Below the pieces are notes generated by a model. That model worked only from the letters and a program-made list of their open reading frames with translations. It did not search any database and was not told the DNA's origin. DNA of 64,000 bases from Lunularia cruciata (Eukaryota; Streptophyta; Marchantiopsida; Lunulariales; Lunulariaceae): positions 25,484,501 through 25,548,500 of the forward strand of contig OX419761.1 in assembly GCA_948567375.1 (NCBI GenBank), written 5' to 3'. Positions within the stretch are counted from its first letter, which is position 1. Every line of letters begins with the position of its first letter. Below are positions 45,940-64,000 of the stretch, piece after piece. The position numbers and the translations under genes are program-made.

Positions 45940-46935
45940 AAATGGTAATCTGGAAAGATGGAAAGATGGTAAAAAATAGACATTTTTTACCATCTTTTCT
46001 CCTTGCCCACTAGAACCAAATTAATTATTGAGCATATCTCTAGAGGAAACTACATCTAGATTTTGACAAGAGAGACCATTGCCTACAAGCTATCCAACAG
46101 AACTTTAGTATTATAGAGTGGAACTCTGATTTACAACAATAAAGTGATTGGACTTCTTCAATCTATATTGGCCATTTCTTTCCTAGGAACATCTCACAAA
46201 AAGAGATGTGGTTTCTCATGCAACTCGTGGTATGATGCAGATTGCAAAATTGCAAGGATCAAAACTATAGATAGGTTTTTTCTCACATTGCACAAAACCT
46301 TACTTTTCTCTCTTATAGGAAGTTGGTGAAGTGCAAGAGGAGAGCTTTTCTAAGGCTTAAAAGGGTTAAGCTAAGCACTGAATTGAGGCACAATCCCAAA
46401 GCTTTTTGGAATAAGGTTGTTGTTAGATTTCCATCCACATCTCTAGATTTGAAGGAGCTTTGTCATAAAGTGAAATATATGTACTTGTTTGTTGATGCTT
46501 CAAGCATGGTACCTATCATTGGATCTCCTTTAGTTACCTCTTAAGCTGATGTAATATATCAATTAAAGAAATTGGCAAATGGTAAGGCTAATGACCTTGT
46601 GAGGGAGTTTGTGTTGAACTTGTGAAATGGGATGACAATCAATGTGATTCTTATACTCACTTCTATCTTGAATGAAGCAATCAAGTGTGGTTTTGATTGC
46701 GCTTAAGGAGTTGATTCCTACTCACAAGTCTGGTCAAATAGATGTTATTACCAGCTATCAGACCATTCTAGTAGAAAAAAAATTTGCTAAGCTATATGGA
46801 CATATTTTGGGATCCAAGTTGAAAATTTGGACTGACAAGTCCAACATCAATGCCAAGTGCCAAGTTGGTTTCATATCTTCTGTTATGAAACCATACAACA
46901 AAAAACTCGATAAACCCAAAGAATCAAAAGGTTAA
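45940..46935 (+). pseudogene. LINE fragment, plus strand
   Basis: The pieces include LKRVKLSTELRHNPKAFWNK (the linker before RT), QLKKLANGKAND, VILILTSILNEAIKCGF, THKSGQIDVITSYQTILV, EKKFAKLYGHILGSKL and SNINAKCQVGFISS. This is the order of the N-terminal half of a LINE reverse transcriptase. It is related to the relic at 10507-10745. Stops and frameshifts are frequent. Confidence 0.75.
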
Positions 46936-47142
46936 AAGCACGATACAAATCACATGCAATGTAAACCTAGGAAAAGTCCTAGTGCACCTAACCAATTTCA
47001 TTTTTTCTGCCCGATCATCCTTTCTCTCCTAACCAATTTCTAAAATATTTAAACTAATCTCTATCAAGTACTTTCCTAAAGTTAAAATCTCAATATACAA
47101 GAGAGTGAAAAAATCTCTATTATTACTTTGATGTCTAACTTT

Positions 47143-47297
47143 GATTCTCTCATAATAAAGATATTCTAGAAATGTATTGTGTTCAAATTTTACTCTATCT
47201 AAAAAGCATAATGTGCAATGATTCTCTCATAATAAGGACATTTGAGAAATATATTGTGTTCATGTTTTATTCCATCTAATGAGCATAATGCGCAAAA
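47143..47297 (+). repeat. 77-bp tandem duplication
   Basis: GATTCTCTCATAATAA starts at 47143 and again at 47220. Each unit continues through AAATGTATTGTGTTCA or AAATATATTGTGTTCA and CCATCTA- or CTATCTA-like to GCATAATGYGCAA. The units differ at a number of positions. They adjoin the LINE piece that follows. Confidence 0.8.
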
Positions 47298-47299
47298 GC

Positions 47300-47730
47300 A
47301 TATGGATTGATCATATATTTTCAATGTCTTTTTTCCATAGCAAATCTATAAGAGATAATTCTATATTGAACAATAATATATTTAAATGACATAGATATCT
47401 TAACTAAAAGATACTCTTGTTAAGAGATAAACCAACATAGAATTCACAAATTATTCATGTACAAGGTTCATACCATAAACAGTGTAAGAATTACTCTTTA
47501 ATCACATCAAATAGTAAGTTTAAATTAAGCTTTGACTACATCTTTAATCACATCAAATAGTGACTTTAAATTTTGAACATTGTTCCAAAATATTTTACCT
47601 TGTACCCCAAGTCACAAAATTTATATGCAAGCCGATAAGTTATGTAACACAAAGAACCTGGAAAGGGAATCTCTCCTACTCCCTAGACCTCACCCTAAAC
47701 ACATACATCCCTGCTTTCTGAAAATAGATT
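47300..47730 (-). pseudogene. LINE fragment, minus strand
   Basis: It is nucleotide-similar to 3170-3440 in the same order: AGAGATAA...ACACCAACATAG-like, TTCATACCATAGGCAATGTAAGAACTG-like, TGTTCCACCTTGT-like, then GGAAGTCTCTC...CCTCACCC-like. It is therefore the equivalent of the C-terminal part of the LINE at 2.9-3.9 kb, more decayed. Confidence 0.65.
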
Positions 47731-48892
47731 GCAAATTGCAAACTTGACTTGATATCTCTTGATATCGCATATTTTGACAATTGTTGACCTGTTCTACTAC
47801 CTCCTTACGTAAACTTCAAGAATATACACACTACACCCCACTTGTGAAACCCTTTGGGCATTGTTTGCGCCGTTGTTTATTTGCATTTGGATCTAATTCA
47901 CCACGCTTCTTGTAATAGCAAGTTTCTAGTTGGTAAAACCAGTCCCGTTTAGTCGAATTTATAGTCGGTGTCCTGATCATTAGACTTCATGTACTCTACA
48001 GGAAGTCTATCATTCAACATCGCGAACAAGAGGGAAATTTTGCAATGCCGATAGACACCACAGGCATGAATATGGAGGGTCGGGTTGAGGTTGAGGGAAA
48101 CTTTACTGTAAGGAGTACGAAATTCTTCAGTATGTTCCGAATTGCATAGGTTATGAAATGTGTTGAGAAATGTTCCCGCCACTTGGTCGCATTTTTGCGG
48201 GAGTACCTCACTCCCGCAAAAATGAGATATGACAAAGGAACAAATTCTGTGGACCGATTTTGTCAATCTCTCGACGCTTAATAGAATTCTCTTTACATCT
48301 TCCAAAAGAATTTCACAGGTCAATTTTTCGATTCAAAGCAAAGTGTGACGGCAATAATATAATCACAAAAGAAGTGACTTTCAGCAACTTAATTTCCAAA
48401 AGTTGCGCTTGCAGGACCAGCTCCCTGGAGAAAAATCATCCTCACTGGACCATGAAGCAAGCTTATGGTCACCTGTTAGGTCAATATTGCAAAATCCTAA
48501 GCCGACAGCAGGCAACTAGTAATTCACATCTAAAACGCCCCACAAGGAACAGCCCTTGCATATCAGCAAACGACTAGATTGCACGAACTGCATCACTGCT
48601 GCTTGGCCAAAATATGGCCCAACAAGCCTCTTCACCGATGCCTCTTGTAATTAGAACGGCGTCTTTATGAGGTTGATCAGAGATCATGCCTCGTTGGGAA
48701 TTGGGCAATTCTACTCACGCAGCTTATTGCACTAAAGACGCTTCCAAAAACTTCCAAAGCTGGCGTCCATCGCAACACGCCTTGTGGGTACTTGTGACGA
48801 ACTACAATGATCAAGTACGTCGAACCAGTACCATAGCCATTGTCAACCCTACGAAAAGAAGACCTACAATATCTACAAGGATGTTAAGAGAT
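47731..48892. other. 3' flank of the AAA+ ATPase gene
   Basis: This richer-GC stretch lies just downstream of the ATPase stop codon and probably includes its 3' untranslated region. A 124-codon minus-strand frame (47949-48323) has no recognisable family and spans a hairpin, so I did not call it a gene. Confidence 0.5.
48190..48224. repeat. Perfect 15-bp inverted repeat with 5-nt loop
   Basis: CATTTTTGCGGGAGT (48190-48204) and its exact complement ACTCCCGCAAAAATG (48210-48224) flank ACCTC. It lies about 670 bases downstream of the ATPase stop codon. It may be a small fold-back remnant; a role in 3' end formation is only a possibility. Confidence 0.85.
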
Positions 48893-62963
<14,071 letters not shown>

Positions 62964-64000
62964 CTACAGCACAACTTTGATAATTTAATGGTTCTCCTTA
63001 CTATAGATTTTCAGAAGACAGAGAGAAACTCTTGACTCAAGTTTGCCAGTTTTTGCATGTGCCTTCCAACACTAAGTACAGTTTTTGCTTTGCCCGACGT
63101 ATTATAGGAAGAGGAACAGAAACCATTCATGGAACGGGTGATCCAGACGTATCTGAGAAATGGGAGCAGAAGCTGTTCGAAGAACGGGGTATCCAGAAAA
63201 ACCCACTAAGTATGGAACCGAGAACGTTCATATGAAGTGAATATGAAATGCATGCATGACCAATGCAAGAAGAAATCAATTGAATCTAAGCAAATGGAAT
63301 GTAAGTGAATCTAACATTACGAAGATAAGCAGAAGTAAGGACGTAACTGATACATTCCCTAAGTAGCACCTGCAGAGACTAGTATACATCATGGACGAAG
63401 ACTCAAGACACAACAGATTAAGCATCTCAAATTGAAAGCAGGGGAGGGCCATCAAACATCGAGCAAGGAGGAAAAGACAGAGCTTTAGTTGAGGATGGGT
63501 GGATTGGAGCAAAGTGGGAGAGGAGTGGATGGTGTCATGGCTGTGTTAGAGTGAGGTGTGGGGATCCAGACGTATTGTGTAATGGAATATAGAACCCGTT
63601 GTACAACCCACCCAGTTCCATAACCACGTCTGACTGTACTGACTTTAACATTTGACAGTAACACAGTGAAGATCGTCATAACTGTCAGTTACATACTGGG
63701 TGGAGCATGCGTATGTCTGCATACAAGGGTAAGTGTCATGGTGCGAAGCAAAGGTACTTGCAGAACAGAGTGAGCACGAGCAAGAGTAACCTTGATAAAA
63801 GAGCATAACGTTGGACACCATCATAATGTTAGTGTATTGGACATAAAACGGCACAAGTCTCAAGACCAAAATCATGAAGCATCCTGGAGCGAGTGTATGA
63901 TAACTAGAATTAACCCCTACATGCTCTATTTCAGCATGAGCCCGCCACACTTCAATACGCAATAAGAAAGTAGCAGTCTCTCGTAATAAGTCTGCACGAT
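62964..64000. repeat. Intron upstream of exon a with more repeat modules
   Basis: Modules at 63106 and 63152 are followed by a short-type unit to about 63560 (ATGAAATGCATGCATGACC, CTAGTATACATCATGGA). A block matching 50556-51220 then runs to the window edge. No exon was found here. Confidence 0.75.

Noticed and set aside
47949-48323. A 124-codon minus-strand frame downstream of the ATPase
   Set aside because: No recognisable domain. It crosses the perfect hairpin at 48190-48224 and lies in the 3' flank of a confirmed gene. A separate gene cannot be excluded but is not supported.

Overview
The window looks like nuclear DNA of a land plant. The evidence is a spliced CYP71-clan type cytochrome P450, a spliced AAA+ ATPase of the plant MSP1/ATAD1-like subfamily, Ty3-type LTR retrotransposons, decayed LINEs and a piece of plastid-like tRNA-Ser(GCU). 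The long repeat-filled introns and the character of the P450 make a non-flowering plant (bryophyte, lycophyte, fern or conifer) my preferred guess, but the sequence does not settle it.

Layout. 1-5.9 kb: AT-rich intergenic DNA with short duplications, an (AT)n run and a minus-strand LINE relic. 6.4-8.4 kb: an apparently intact two-exon P450 (525 codons, + strand). 8.4-10.9 kb: intergenic DNA with a perfect 38-bp inverted repeat and a LINE scrap. 10.9-39.3 kb: a retrotransposon nest. Three copies (A +, B -, C +) of one Ty3 family sit in or against an older Ty3 element of another family (D, - strand). B interrupts the integrase of D, and the missing half of that integrase reappears on the far side of B. 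A has lost its 5' end, C has lost its 3' end, and A also carries a foreign 1.9-kb insert. All four are broken by stops, frameshifts or truncation. The A/B/C family has an extra zinc-knuckle reading frame between the 5' LTR and gag. 39.3-47.7 kb: decayed DNA, including an unassigned minus-strand coding relic with 21-residue coiled-coil repeats, a 112-bp tandem duplication, the tRNA-Ser fragment and two more LINE pieces.

48.9-63.0 kb: the 3' part of a host AAA+ ATPase gene on the minus strand, reassembled here from eight exons with matching phases (331 codons plus stop). Its upstream exons lie beyond 64.0 kb. Three of its introns (about 3.4 kb, 8.1 kb and more than 1 kb) are packed with a mosaic repeat family built around a short module with a CCGTTC...GAACGG inverted repeat. 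At least 18 modules are visible in these introns and I saw none in the first 48 kb.

Only the P450 and the AAA+ ATPase look like working genes. They are convergent, far apart and not evidently connected. I found no CRISPR array, operon or rRNA. The most unusual items are the intron-confined repeat family, the extra zinc-knuckle ORF of the Ty3 family and the coiled-coil relic at 41.4 kb.
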